A DNA stretch of 64,000 nt, taken from contig CM028378.1 in NCBI GenBank assembly GCA_013146195.2, positions 86,672,295-86,736,294 of the forward strand. Direction: 5' to 3'. Source of the DNA: Codonopsis lanceolata. Its lineage: Eukaryota; Streptophyta; Magnoliopsida; Asterales; Campanulaceae. This document shows positions 23,343 to 34,095 of this stretch, one piece after another. The notes under the pieces are model-generated. The model was not told the DNA's origin and ran no database searches. It saw nothing but the letters and a program-made list of their open reading frames with translations. The position numbers and the translations under genes were made by a program. Numbering within the stretch: position 1 is the stretch's first letter; the number at the start of each line of letters is the position of its first letter.

Positions 23343-24046
23343 CACTACTATGACTACTAATATTACTGCCACAATTTCATAAAAGTGTAAAGGTTAATTT
23401 TCAAATTTTAGTATGGAAAGATTAATTTTAGATTTTATAAATTGAATAACTGTTTGAGATCATTGTGAAATAAATTTCATAAATATACCTTTGGTATATA
23501 ATACTAATAATGTTAATGAAGATAATAATATGACTATTATAATAATTGTATTATTGTTATAATAATAATTGTAGTAATAATAAAAATAATAATATTCAAT
23601 AAATTTTTATCATCATTATCATAAATGAAAAGAAAAATAAATTATGGTCCAAATTAAAGTTTTTAACATAAAATCATTCGTATATATGTTAAGTTTTGGA
23701 CTTTTTGGTATTAAAATTTTGATTTTGGGACTTTTTGGATACAAAAATTATTTTTGAGACATTTTGGATATAAGAATTTTTTGTTGTTGGACTTTTTGGT
23801 ATTATCCCTAGTTTTTAGTAGAAAGTGAAAAATTAGATTTTGTGCCCTAATGTTACACATCATCGTGCCAGATGACAAACTTTAACGCCGCATTATGAGC
23901 TCAGTTAGAATTTGGATAACAGTTATGTAAAATGGAAAAACTGTATGTATACTTCAAAATACAATGACAATCTTGCTCAAAAAATAATATAATGGCAAAA
24001 TATGATGATAGCTGAAAGTACGATGACAAAACTCACAATTTTTCCC

Positions 24047-24270
24047 TTTAATATCTCTGCATCAACTTTCACTATGTTTCGGCAAGGTAACTTTCTTGGT
24101 CCTTGTTTGAGCCATTGAACATTGAGAAATTCGTTGCAACCTCTTCTTCAGATGGCCAGACAATAGGCTCATTCTTCCCAGGACTATAAACAATGGCAGC
24201 CACTTCCCACATTGCACAAGATGGAAAGCTCTTCTAATCTCTTCTTTCTGTCTATAAAAGTGAAGGTTGT
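24047..24270 (-). pseudogene. Type I (M-gamma) MADS-box pseudogene, 5' segment
   Basis: The minus strand reads TTFTFIDRKKRLEELSILCN, then after a one-base frameshift EVAAIVYSPGKNEPIVWPSE and EEVATNFSMFNG..DQESYLAE. RKKxLxELSILC, (A)IVYSP and VWPS are signatures of the M-gamma MADS domain, and QESYLxxRIxKxxxEI continues as in that family. These proteins are DNA-binding transcription factors acting mainly in the female gametophyte and endosperm. The N-terminal half of the MADS domain is missing. The gene broke at GATATTAAA when the MULE landed and again where the LTR landed. A second frameshift produces the stop at 24072-24074. Confidence 0.7.
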
Positions 24271-24390
24271 TTCTTTAATTTAATAGATGAACAAAAAAAA
24301 CCATAAACCTAATAAACACGCACCATTAATAAAGGATACACAAGTAATTTGCATGTGATAATCAATTTCGTAAACAATGAAATAATAATT
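24271..24390. other. Spacer between MADS pseudogene and repeat
   Basis: AT-rich; nothing recognised. Confidence 0.4.
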
Positions 24391-25256
24391 AGGTCCATCA
24401 ACTTATACCTAACTTTAAGTTAGGTCCAAACTTTTTGAATTTTATTCATTATCCCTCATATGTTGATTTTTTTTTTGTTTTAGATTCCCCCCTCCTGTCA
24501 TTACCATTACAAATGCCATCCAATATTTTTTGCTTATGATGAAAATACCCTTACTAAGTTGAGGGATAAAAAATTTATTTGAATCTAAAAAATAATATAG
24601 TTTTACCTTTCTTAATATCTCTAAGATTTGTTTCAGAAAAATTTGGGTAGACATTGTTAGAAATATATGTAAGGTTTTAAATATCATAATAGGTTCGCCG
24701 GTGAGTATTGAGATATTAGAAACTCAATAGCGTGTTTAGTTATTACCAGTAGGGATTTGGTGTGTTGGGTCGAAACGGGTAACGGATTGAGACGGGTCTT
24801 GACTCATTATAGCCCAAATACTAAATGGGTCAAAATGTGTAACGAGTCAAAACAGGTCGATCCGTTTTAAATCACATTTTCTGCCAAAACAACATAAATT
24901 TATATAGAAACAAATTAACAGGTCAAATATTTTTGGGAAAAAATTGACGGATTGGGTAATTTTCAAGTCAGTTTGGGTGGGTTAACGGGCTTTAGGTTGT
25001 AATTACTAAGCCTAATTACCAGTGAACAAACTAAGACAAATGAATTCGAAAAATGAGTTTTAATTTCAAGATAAGAGAAATTGAAGAACCAAGTTGATGA
25101 ATATGTGTGTTTTGTTTGAGAATAAAGCTACATTCTACAACTTGCTCCCTTAATTTTTTTGATTACATACTACAATCAGTCTTAAAGACTATCATATTGG
25201 TAATAAGTTGTAGATCTTACTAACAAATATTTGAGGAATTTTTGTTAGGACCTTAT

Positions 25257-25274
25257 ATATATATATATATATAC
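25257..25274. repeat. (TA)n microsatellite
   Basis: Short here; expanded and followed by (CA)n at the equivalent place in copy 2 (60683-60732). Confidence 0.9.
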
Positions 25275-25650
25275 TTATAATAGTGTGAGTTGTTTTTTTT
25301 TACAAATTATGGTTTAGGAAAAAATAAGTTGTACATGCATGTAATAAACTACTAACTTTTAATTAAGGTCAAACACATAAATTTGTCATGGGTAGAAAAT
25401 GGCACATAAAAGTCATATATTTAATAAACTACTCACCATGAATTAAGGTCATACAAGTAATTTTGTTATGAGTTAATTAATTCATGAAGAATTAAATAGC
25501 ATTTTGGTCCATTAGCTTGCACATAACTGTATCACAAAAATACCCTTTTTAAGTTGAGAAACTAAAAATATATATGAATAAAAAAAATATGTTTTACGTT
25601 TTTAAATATTTATGTTTATAATTGAATGAATAGTTTCTAATAAATTAATA

Positions 25651-25851
25651 ATGGAGAAGCTGATAGAGCAAAGTGGTCTGGAGAGCGGAAAGCGTGATAG
25701 TGTGAAATATGAGGGAGGCTAGGAAGGAGCGGATGAGGTAGAGCCACCGTTTAGTGATAAGAGAGTTGGCGATGGAAAAATAGAGTGGGAGGTTGTGAAA
25801 GATTACTTAGAGGAGTTCGATGCACATGATTCTATCTATTATGTGAAATTT
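25651..25851 (-). other. Reverse strand of captured exon: no feature
   Basis: No coding signal on the minus strand here; listed only to separate it from the plus-strand exon at the same place. Confidence 0.2.
25651..25851 (+). pseudogene. Unidentified exon inside TIR repeat (copy 1)
   Basis: From ATG the 67-codon frame runs MEKLIEQSGLESGKRDSV.., has one TAG stop at codon 24, then continues to EWEVVKDYLEEFDAHDSIYY and VKF, ending at a GTAAGAG splice donor. It is acidic and looks like a real first exon. I do not recognise the protein. The second copy (61107-61300) has a 7-base deletion that shifts the frame. Confidence 0.45.
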
Positions 25852-26313
25852 GTAAGAGTAAATTTAAGATTCATTAGTTTATGGTTTTATATAATAGAGT
25901 TCACATATTAGATATACATCTTAGATATAGTTTGTTCGAACTCATATATGAAATGAAATTGATCGGACAAGAGAGAAAACAAAAGAATATATAAGGGTTT
26001 ACAACATACCACTATCTCTTACTAAATATAATTATTTTTGTTCCCTCAACTTAGTAAGGGTATCCGACCAAAATTTGAAATAAGAGACTAAATGAATTAA
26101 AAAAAAAAGTGGAACCCAAGTTAAAGTTAAGTACAAGTTGAGAGATCAAATTATTAATTAATGTTTCCATAGAAACTTAATAGATTACCCAAAGGTGAAT
26201 GTTAATTGAGCCTTTTAAAACTCAAAAGACAAGAAATAGGAGAGAGAGAGAGAGAGAGAGAGTTAAGCTTTTGAAAAGTCAAAACAAGACACTTGGTTAA
26301 TTAGGAATGGAAG

Positions 26314-26763
26314 TAGGCATGTTAATGGATCGGATATGTATCAGATATAGGTAAATCTGAATCCGATCCGAAACCCTATATCATCGATTCGATAATTCGA
26401 CGGATCAAATGTATGTCAATCCATATCCGAATCCGTTACCTGTTAACATATCAGATCCGATCCGAAATATAAATATATAAATAAAAAACAATTAGAATAT
26501 GAAAATGAGGAAGATTAAAAGACAACATACATATATAATTGTGTATATTATGTATATGTATAATAAGAAATATGTTATTTTCGGATCGGTTCGAATTCTA
26601 AACGGATCGGATATAGCTAAATCCATATCCGATCCGTTAATAAATAAATTATCGGATTCAGATTCAGATTCGGGTTATTGAACTATTATATAAATCTATA
26701 TCAAAAATTTCGAATCAGATTCGGATCAAATTCGAACCAAAATCCAATCCATTGACATGCCTA
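26314..26763. mobile_element. hAT-type MITE (family H, copy 1)
   Basis: Ends TAGGCATGTTAATGGATCGG and its inverse ..CCATTGACATGCCTA. AATGGAAG is repeated exactly at 26306-26313 and 26764-26771, the 8-bp duplication of hAT elements. The interior is rich in GGATCGGAT/ATCCGATCC motifs. No coding capacity. Confidence 0.9.
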
Positions 26764-26989
26764 AATGGAAGGAGTAAAAACTTATCATGCATCGAGGAAC
26801 AATAAATGACAAAATTATTAGACATTTGTTTATACAGTACATATAATATTCTCAACAGTTACAATCATATCACTTGTATAAATATTCTCAACGTGAATTG
26901 AAGACGGCTTGCAATTGCATATCTAATATCTATCATCGTGTTGTTTATTAATGTGTTTCTTGTACGTAAATATACAAGAACAAAATTGT

Positions 26990-27075
26990 ACTTCCTCCGT
27001 CCTTAAATTATCGTCCTTCTTTCTTTTTTCGTTTGTTCTAAAATAATTATCAATTTTATAACTTATCTTTTAGGA
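26990..27075 (+). repeat. Truncated Stowaway-like MITE
   Basis: CTTCCTCCGTCCTTAAATTA and TCGTCCTTC..TTTTTTCGTTTG match the left third of the copies at 29.3 and 29.6 kb, then break at about 27075 where GC-rich captured sequence begins. Confidence 0.7.
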
Positions 27076-27132
27076 CGGACGTGGAGAAGGATCACGGCAT
27101 CTCCGAGGCGGAGGTACTGGTGAACGGCCCAC

Positions 27133-27509
27133 TTACAGCGCTCGTCGGTAGGTCGGCGGGCGATCCGATTTCGTTGGGCACCTAGGGTAGGGGTTTCGGT
27201 GGCGAGGAGTGGTGGGAGGCGAGGTGAGGATGCTTTGACTTTGATGGCGACTAGTGCAGGTAGGTCGTATTCTGGCGGGTTCTTCTGTGACTGCATTGCG
27301 TGAAATTAGGGTTTGGTGTATCGAGAAACGTTCGAGTCCGTTTTCGGTGGCGGAAAAGAAAAGACGACGGAGCTCGGTTTCATTGTAGGGATCGAATTCA
27401 ACGAGAACCACCGCATTGGAAGGGAGTGGATCGCTGGTGACTTTGTAAAGCAGGTAAAGAATACATTCTGCATCGTTGGGCATGAATCGAACGCCTTTTG
27501 CGACTCCAT
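27133..27509 (-). pseudogene. NAC-domain gene fragment
   Basis: From the ATG at 27509 the minus strand gives MESQK, then after a one-base loss in an A run GVRFMPNDAECILYLLYKV, TSDPLPSNAVVLVEFDPYN and ETEL. This fits NAC subdomain A (GVRFxPTDEEL..YLxxKV..xPLP......DVY). The rest, to 27133, is open but no longer resembles NAC subdomains C-D. NAC proteins are plant-specific transcription factors. The segment is distinctly GC-rich against its AT-rich surroundings and is followed at 27690-27800 by a tail shared with the glyoxalase-bearing segment near 33.3 kb, pointing to capture by a transposon. Confidence 0.6.
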
Positions 27510-27689
27510 TGTCAATATCAATCTTTGATTAAAGCTCGAAGCAGGAGATTAAAGAAGGAAGTTCTGCGTCGGGCTCAAAAATCTAGAGAAAAGAGGAAAT
27601 CATGGAGAGATAGAGAGAGGAATTGCAGTTAATCGAATGCTTCCTGTTTCAAAATTACGCCTTTTTTTTTCCTGTACGATATAAATGGG

Positions 27690-27805
27690 GTAGTAATGTA
27701 CTTTTACCTCAAAATTGTATCTAAAAGATATTTTTCAAAAATAATTAGATTAATTTGAAAACACATTTTAAAAAATGTATCGACTTGTAATTTTTTTTTA
27801 ATTTT
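27690..27805 (+). repeat. Shared terminal tail (copy 1)
   Basis: GTACTTTTACCTCAAAATTG, TATCTAAAAGATAT and the AAAAAATGTATCGACTTGTA end correspond to 33272-33378, about 80% identical by eye. Probably the TIR of a gene-capturing element; the opposite end was not found. Confidence 0.6.
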
Positions 27806-27912
27806 TCATGTGGATATGACTAAATAATCGGGCCACAAGCCCAATTACTCACTCTGGCTTATAGAAAAGAACAAGGATTTTTCTCTCCTTCGATCACATC
27901 CTGGACTGGAAT

Positions 27913-28384
27913 TAGGCCTGTCAATGGATCGGATATGTATCGGATATAGGTAAATCCGAATCCGATCCGAAATCATATATCACCGATCCGATCCGATCCG
28001 ATAATCCGACGGATCAAGTATATATCAATCCATATCCGAATCCATTACCCGTTAACATATCCGATTAAATATCCGATCCGATCCGAAATATAAATATATG
28101 AATAAAAAATAATTAAAATATGAAAGGGAGGAAGATCAAAAGATAACATGCATATATAATTGTGTATATTATGTATATGTATAATAAGAAATATGTTATT
28201 TTCGGATCGGATCGGATCCTTAACGGATCGGATATAGCTAAATCCATATCCGATCCGTTAATAAATAAATTATCGGATTCGGATTCAGATTCGGGTTATT
28301 GGACCATTATACAAATCCATATCCGAAATTTTGGATCGGATTCGGTTCGGATTCGGACCAAAATCCGATCCATTGACAGGCCTA
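27913..28384. mobile_element. hAT-type MITE (family H, copy 2)
   Basis: TAGGCCTGTCAATGGATCGG and its exact inverse CCATTGACAGGCCTA form the ends. ACTGGAAT is repeated exactly at 27905-27912 and 28385-28392. About 85-90% like copy 1 by eye. Confidence 0.92.
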
Positions 28385-28392
28385 ACTGGAAT

Positions 28393-29310
28393 GCCCCACT
28401 GACAGCATGCATGTTTGGCTGCACGGAGAACCGTGTAATCTGGAAATCATCTCTTTTAACAGGAGAGGGAGGAAGTCCACCTGCCACATCTATAATGATA
28501 CCGTGTCGGCACTATCGGGACTCGTTCCACAGCTAGTGAGCTACTTTCTTCGATGCCTTCAGTGGTATTATGGCGGTGTACCTGGTGGAGCTTGCAGAAA
28601 TTATGGAGGTGATTAATTGAAATGAAGAACCGTGTCAGAATGGATGATGGAAAGTTATGGATACAAAAAAGGAAAGGATAAAAAAACGAAGAAGAAAGAA
28701 AAAGTTAGCCACTTCAAAATTTTAAGTCAACCTTTTACTTAAAACTTTGGTAATTTTTAAAGGATGGTTAATTTTTAAGTGATATAATATTGATTTATCA
28801 AACAAACTTATTTATGTTTTTTAAAAACAATTTTACTTATAAACTCACTTAAAAGTTTCCTGATTAACCTCTTAATTAGGTTAACAAACATGCTCTTAAT
28901 ATTTATAATAGAATTAATTATATTTTTTAATCTTTTTGCCAGGTCAAACAGAATATTTTCTTAATAACGGATGACTAATTTTTATTTCAAGAGTAATAAT
29001 GCACTTAGGAAAAGTGTTCCAGATTAAAGTTTGTTTCTATAGTAAATGAACTTCTTGAAATCTATTAATATTAGTTTATTACCTTTGATAAAGGGTGTAA
29101 GTTCTATTATATTTTTGTTCCGGATAAATGTTTTTAATAAACATAACATAAGAATTAATAAATATAATTAATGTTGAATTGTAAAATATATTATGACAAT
29201 AATACTCATTACACACACTTTCTTATTAATTATGTACATATTACACTCACTCTCTATTTAAGATGTGCAATAATTATAATATTAGATAAACATATATATC
29301 GAAAGAATAG
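28393..29310. other. No gene recognised
   Basis: 28393-28620 is GC-richer and may be another gene scrap, but with no recognisable motif; the rest is AT-rich. Confidence 0.35.
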
Positions 29311-29575
29311 TACTCTCCCCGTCTTTAAATTATCGTTCTTATTTCTTTTTTCGTTCTTCCCAAATTAATTGTCCAGTTAGAAATTTACATTTTTAGAATA
29401 TCATTTTTACCATTTTAGCCTTATTTTTTTACCCTAATTTTATTATGGGTCATATACATATAAGTTTTAAAAGAAATTACATATTAAACCAATATAATTA
29501 ATCAAGTTAATTGTTTTTTTCTTAATCTGTTTGTCAAATCAATTAGGACAATAATTTAAGAATGAAGGGAGAATA
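29311..29575. mobile_element. Stowaway-like MITE (copy 1)
   Basis: TACTCTCCCCGTCTTTAAATT to AAGAATGAAGGGAGAATA: Stowaway-type ends bounded by TA. The interior matches the copy at 29626-29886. Confidence 0.75.
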
Positions 29576-29625
29576 ACATTTGTACATCAAAATTCTTTAA
29601 CAACATTAGCTGTAACATTGAAAAA

Positions 29626-29886
29626 TACTCTCTCCGTCCCTAAATTATCGTCTTACTTTTTTTTTCGTTCGTCTCAAAATAATTGTCCACATTGAAACTT
29701 ACATTTTTAGAAGATCACTTTTACCATTTTACCCTTACTTTTTCACCTTATTTTAATTATAGGTCACATACACATGAGTTTTAAAGGAAACTATATATAA
29801 AACCAATATAAATAATCAAGTCAATTGTTTTTCCTTAATCTTTGCGTCAGATTAATCATGACAATAATTTAGAAACGGAAGGAGTA
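29626..29886. mobile_element. Stowaway-like MITE (copy 2)
   Basis: TACTCTCTCCGTCCCTAAATT to AGAAACGGAAGGAGTA, in the same orientation as copy 1, 50 bp downstream. Confidence 0.8.
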
Positions 29887-30122
29887 AAAAATAAGATAAC
29901 TTATAATTTTCTAACTATAAAATAATTGAGTTTGAACCGCGATGTTGCATCAGCATGCCTTCGTCAGTAGCTGAGGCCACCAATCCATCAGCATGAAGCA
30001 CAAAATAAACATGCCATTAATATTATGGTCATTCATCGATCAATACGCGATTTAAATATTAGTAAAAAAAAAAAAAAAAGGATTCTTGCATGGTTAAGAA
30101 TGATTGGTATCAAAAACAATAC
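29887..30122. other. No gene recognised
   Basis: AT-rich with an 18-base A run at about 30063. Confidence 0.4.
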
Positions 30123-30125
30123 TTA

Positions 30126-30497
30126 GAGCATCTTTAATGTACAAATTCTTATTATAATTTTTTAATTGGGTCTCACTGTTATCTGTATATTTTTTTTTCT
30201 TACACACTTAAGAATAAATCTTCTTATTGTATATTATTTTTACACAACTTCTTACAAAAAAAAAATTTAAATTTAACACAAAATCAAATAAAATAAAAAT
30301 CTCTTCTCACTTCCCCCCCCCCACACACACGCACACAAGCCGACATCCTGCCAAATAACCTTCCAAAGTTGCGGGTTCTTAGTGAAGAACCTAATCACTC
30401 TTTCTCTCTCCTAATACCCCTCTTTCTCTCTCCTAATGGCCACTCACATGTTTTTTAAGAAATAAGAATTGTGCATTTAAGCACAATGGTGATGCTC
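30126..30497. mobile_element. Tourist-like (PIF/Harbinger) MITE
   Basis: GAGCATCTTTAATG at 30126 and the inverse-like ..CAATGGTGATGCTC at 30497. TTA is duplicated at 30123-30125 and 30498-30500, the 3-bp TTA/TAA target typical of PIF/Harbinger. No coding capacity. Confidence 0.78.
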
Positions 30498-30500
30498 TTA

Positions 30501-31949
30501 CAACAACCAAACTACTTAAAATTAAATGACTATCTTATTTGATTTGGTTTAATTTGTATTAAATTATGATACAAATGAGATCAAAATTATCCATAACTTT
30601 TTTTATTTTTATCTTTTTTTGGTATTTTTACAATTCAAAAAATATTTTTATTATTTTATAAATAAAAAGGTACATATTTTTATTTATATATAAATAGAGA
30701 CTTGTTTTGTTTTATTTAGATATCAAATATTTGCAAGATAAAGATAATCGGGTATTTAAAATGGTTGGAGTTTATGTCACTATTGAATGAATTTTTAGAT
30801 TTTGAATCAAATAAGTATCAAATGAATTAATTTATTGGTTTTTAATAAACCATACGTGATTTGGTGTTTGATTTGATGGAGTTACAAGAATAAATCAATT
30901 AAAGGGCACTCCAAAAATAATCCTTGCACTTGTGTTCATTTTCATGTTTATTACTTCCTTGACCCAGATTTAATTAAACAACTTCATTTGACAACGTTCA
31001 TCAAACGCATCGTTTTCCCAAGAAAGCTGTTGCAATACGAGGTGAAGAAACGTTCGGTTTACTAAACGTAGCAGCGTTAATAACAATCCTAGCTTTTTTT
31101 TTAAAACGTTGGCTTGAAAACACAAGAAGAGGTTGAAATGACGAAAATAGACATTTCTCGTGCTCGTTACTTCTCCCTTACTTTTCTTTTCTTTTTTTCC
31201 CTCTTTAATTTCTAACCAGTAAAAACCCAGATCTGAATTTCGAACCTTGGAAGTTGGAAGGACAATTTAACAAGCATCTTTGCTTTACAACCATCTTTGC
31301 ACAAATTATTCATCAATCTGATATTGAGATGCATGGAGGAAGGACACGCTGAAGTCGTCAAACTGGAATAAAGAGAGCATGGATGAAATTTACGTTTGAC
31401 GATATTCTGTTGAGAGACTAGAGAGAGACAGAGAGAGAAAGGGGCCACTTATTTGGTGAAAGTATGAAGGAATAAGATTATGTGAGAATTGAGATAAGAG
31501 TTTTACTTTTCAAACAGCTCCAGTTTGATCACCGTTCAACGAAACGACGTGATTTATTCTCCTGACACTTTGTAAATGTCTAAAGTAAAAGCCTTAAAAA
31601 TCTTAAACCAAACAAAAATCTATCTAGGGTTCCTCGATCAAAATAACTCAGCTGCGTACCAAAATCAGTATGTACTATCGGTTGACTTAATTATAAATCA
31701 ACTCCGTAAAGTGAAATACAATACCACATAAATATTTTTAACACGTATGGATAATTATATTATTCTCTCAATTAATATTTTAACTGTCATGCGAATTAAC
31801 CATGTAAGATCAATTAAAATACTAAAACACTCTGGGATCACAACCGCTAATTATTTATTTGCCCCTAGACGTCAAATAATAATTTCTTATTATAATATCC
31901 AAATTTAAATAAGGGTGTAATCATCCCCTAAATAAATTACAAACCTCAA
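30501..31949. other. No gene recognised
   Basis: AT-rich. 31010-31450 is somewhat GC-richer but shows no motif I can name. Confidence 0.35.
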
Positions 31950-32469
31950 ATGAATCTGTTACACTACTTCATAATTTCCGGGTACAAAGTAAGCCTCCAA
32001 CACGGCAACACGTACAACACCCCTGCGGAGTCGAAATTAAAAACGGATAAATATTCGATAACAAATCGGGTTTGGAAGTCAAAACTTCGAACTCACAAAT
32101 GGTGGATTATGGCTGAATATCAAGTAAGGGAGGTAAAATGACTCAAAGCCTAATGGACCGAAAGCGACCAAAGCCCAAATGCTATCTAATAATTTCAGTC
32201 AACTTCAAAGACGAGCCTAAGATGATCTATAAGTCCGAAAATTACAAATTAGGTATGGTTAGAAAAATCTCGAAGTCTAGCTTCAAACGCACCAAACGGA
32301 TCTTGATTCCAAGTCGTCTACACAAAACTGTGGCTGTTAAACTACATGTTGTATCTGATATACGTGAATACGCGGCCCAAACTGAAAACCGATCTCAAGC
32401 GTGTGCAATTCTACACAAAATTCAATCCAAAACCATTCCAAGTTAAACCTAAGGAATCGGGGTCTTACA
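31950..32469 (-). mobile_element. Possible LTR fragment (start TGTAAGACCCCG on minus strand)
   Basis: The minus strand beginning at 32469 reads TGTAAGACCCCGATTCCTTA, a common plant LTR opening. It lies 17 bp past the splice donor of the glyoxalase II exon. The other end and TSD were not found. Confidence 0.35.
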
Positions 32470-32487
32470 TCGTGTCATCCTATTCAC

Positions 32488-32601
32488 CTCATGGCCACAG
32501 TAGACTCGAGTTGTCTGGGGCAATGAAGCCAATGGCACACACAACAATTAATACATCTGCTCTGTAGTAACCTCAAAGAATTTACCATAACCAGTAATAA
32601 A
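32488..32601 (-). pseudogene. Glyoxalase II (hydroxyacylglutathione hydrolase) internal exon
   Basis: An acceptor (ATGCTTCTCAG) is followed by FITGYGKFFEVTTEQMY, a stop codon in place of the usual Gln, then LLCVPLASLPQTTRVYCGHE and a GTGAAT donor. GKFFEGTAEQMYxSL and TxVYCGHE are hallmark segments of cytosolic plant glyoxalase II. The His of CGHE is a metal ligand in this family, whose role is to hydrolyse S-lactoylglutathione in methylglyoxal detoxification. The exon boundaries are intact although the body carries a stop. Exons between this and exon 1 (32913-32959) are missing. Confidence 0.82.
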
Positions 32602-32912
32602 CTGAGAAGCATAAAAAATAAAGTGTTCAAAATCATCCTATGTCAAGTCATACATAAGCAAGAAAGTAACACAATACAACAATTTCGAGCAATTCACAGA
32701 ACACCGTAAATTTTAGAAAATTTCGTAATAGCAAGTGATTGTTAACATAGACAACTATATATTCTCGACCTTGATGTAAATACAAGACTGCACAAGTCCC
32801 TTTTCTAATTCCCGTTGTTCTTACGCGTAAATTTGGATGTTCAATTGAGTCAAAATCCCTAAATCTTGGGTCAACATTCCCCAAAACAAACAAGGTGGAT
32901 ATGAATTCGTAC

Positions 32913-32959
32913 AAGTAAGAGTAGTTGTCTTCCAAACATGGGACGTGAACGATCTTCAT
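32913..32959 (-). pseudogene. Glyoxalase II first exon
   Basis: ATG at 32959 begins MKIVHVPCLEDNYSYL, the N terminus of cytosolic plant glyoxalase II, and ends at a GTACGA donor. The THxHxDH metal-binding exon that should follow is absent; only about 310 bp of intron-like sequence separates this from the late exon at 32488-32601. Together they are an internally deleted, intron-bearing gene fragment, not a processed copy. Confidence 0.82.
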
Positions 32960-33271
32960 TTTCACAAACCATTAACATAACAAATATAAGAATGAATTAA
33001 TCTCTGGATAATCATAACCATTAAGATTGTTTACACAAACATGTTTCGTCAAGTTCAAATCAACTTTATTTGAAAATAAGATGTAGAATGAATTAATCCC
33101 TTTCGATTTTTGATGAACAAACTAAGAATCGAATAAATGAAACCAAATTGTTGAGCTCAATTTTGCGATTGGAGAGTTGGAATTTGATTTGATTAAGGGA
33201 AATGGAGCTATGAACACGGGGTGGGGGCTGGGAGAGGACGACGTACTTTTGCCCCAATACAAGAAATAAAG
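32960..33271. other. Upstream region of the glyoxalase II fragment
   Basis: Probably captured 5' flank of the glyoxalase gene. No separate gene seen. Confidence 0.35.
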
Positions 33272-33378
33272 GGCAGTGACGTACTTTTGTCATAAAATTG
33301 TATCTAAAAGATATGTCTAAAAAATAGTTGGATTCATTTGAAAACATGTTTTAAAAGATGTACCGGCTTGTAATTTTT
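33272..33378 (+). repeat. Shared terminal tail (copy 2)
   Basis: GTACTTTTGTCATAAAATTG, TATCTAAAAGATAT and AAAAGATGTACCGGCTTGTA match 27690-27805. Different gene fragments lie inward of the tail at the two places. Confidence 0.6.
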
Positions 33379-33384
33379 TCTATT

Positions 33385-33585
33385 ATGAAACTCAGTAGCG
33401 TGCTTAGTTATTACTAGTAGGGCTGGTGATTTGGTGGGTTGAGTCAAAACGGGCAATGAGTCGCAATGAGTTGTGACCCATTATAGCCCAAATATTAAAT
33501 GGGTCAGAATAGGTAACAAGTCAAAACGAATCGACCCGTTTTAACCCGCATTTTCTGCGAAAAAGAGCATACATTTATATCTTGA
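33385..33585 (+). repeat. Fragment of the 24.4/59.8-kb repeat
   Basis: GAAACTCAGTAGCGTG, TTAGTTATTACTAGTAGGG and AAATGGGTCAGAAT.GGTAAC match 24713-24905 and 60133-60320. It stops where the Tat-like LTR piece begins. Confidence 0.75.
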
Positions 33586-34095
33586 CTACAGCATGCTCAT
33601 GTTAGTTTATTTTTCCATAATATTTAGTGTAGTAAATGTAATTTAGTTTGCTTATTGTTTGTAATTCATTATCTTGTATTTTAATCCACTATTTTACTTG
33701 TTCCATTTTTATAATGTTTAGATAAATTATGTTAGCTTACAATGTTTAGTTTAAATTTGTTAAGCTTGTTAGTATTTTACTTTATACTTGTTGACATTTG
33801 ACTTAGTTTTGTTGACCAAGCATGCCAATTTTGATCACACTTTAGGATTTCAAGCATGCGTGGCAATCATTTGAGATAGAATGGACAAGTCAGGTGCCTA
33901 ATCTTTTCCCGATTCGTAACTTAGCCCTTGATCCTAAATATTTAGGTTTTCCTCTGTTTTCTTTATAAACGGAGGTGGCGACTCTTTTTTGCATTTATTT
34001 GAGAGTCCACACGAAACCAAGTGTATTACACACCCTCATGTTTTGAAACTAATCGTCTTTCACACGAGGGGGATTGAAACGGGGTTCTCACATGT
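33586..34095 (+). mobile_element. Tat-type LTR fragment
   Basis: AGGTGCCTAATCTTTTCCCG, CGTAACTTAGCCCTTGATCC and GGAGGTGGCGACTCTT correspond to 17495-17612. No gag-pol attached. Confidence 0.55.

Larger units (their letters stand above)
22830..23808. mobile_element. Inner MULE-like inverted-repeat element
   Basis: Left end GGGAAAAATACCAAAAAGTC at 22830; right end TTGGTATTATCCC at 23808 is its inverse. Flanks are TAGTTTTTT (22821-22829) and TAGTTTTTA (23809-23817), an 8 of 9 match. Several further AAAAAGTCCCA motifs occur in both arms. The centre is filled with trinucleotide arrays. Confidence 0.75.
22172..24046. mobile_element. MULE with 9-bp TSD, itself carrying a nested MULE
   Basis: TTTAATATC is repeated at 22163-22171 and 24047-24055. 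Long inverted repeats run inward: left 22172-about 22445, right 23818-24046 plus 22789-22829 once the inner element is removed. Shared landmarks are GG(G)AAAAATTG-like ends, CACTTTCTAC(T/C) and CTTCCCCTC. Without the inner element it is about 0.89 kb, mostly TIR. It interrupts the coding frame of a MADS-box pseudogene. No transposase. Confidence 0.82.
24391..26148. mobile_element. MULE-like TIR element carrying an exon (copy 1)
   Basis: Left arm AGGTCCATCAACTTATACC and the complement of the right arm (ending GTACAAGTTGAGAGATCA) align, as do ACCCTTACTAAGTTGAGGG (24550) and its inverse near 26045. No clear TSD in this AT-rich flank. The copy at 59832-61684 matches from 24415 to about 26255, including the flank, so a larger unit was duplicated. 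Confidence 0.6.

Noticed and set aside
23019..23372. 117-codon frame of almost only Ile/Val/Asn
   Set aside because: It is the translation of the TAA/ATT microsatellites and has no coding meaning.
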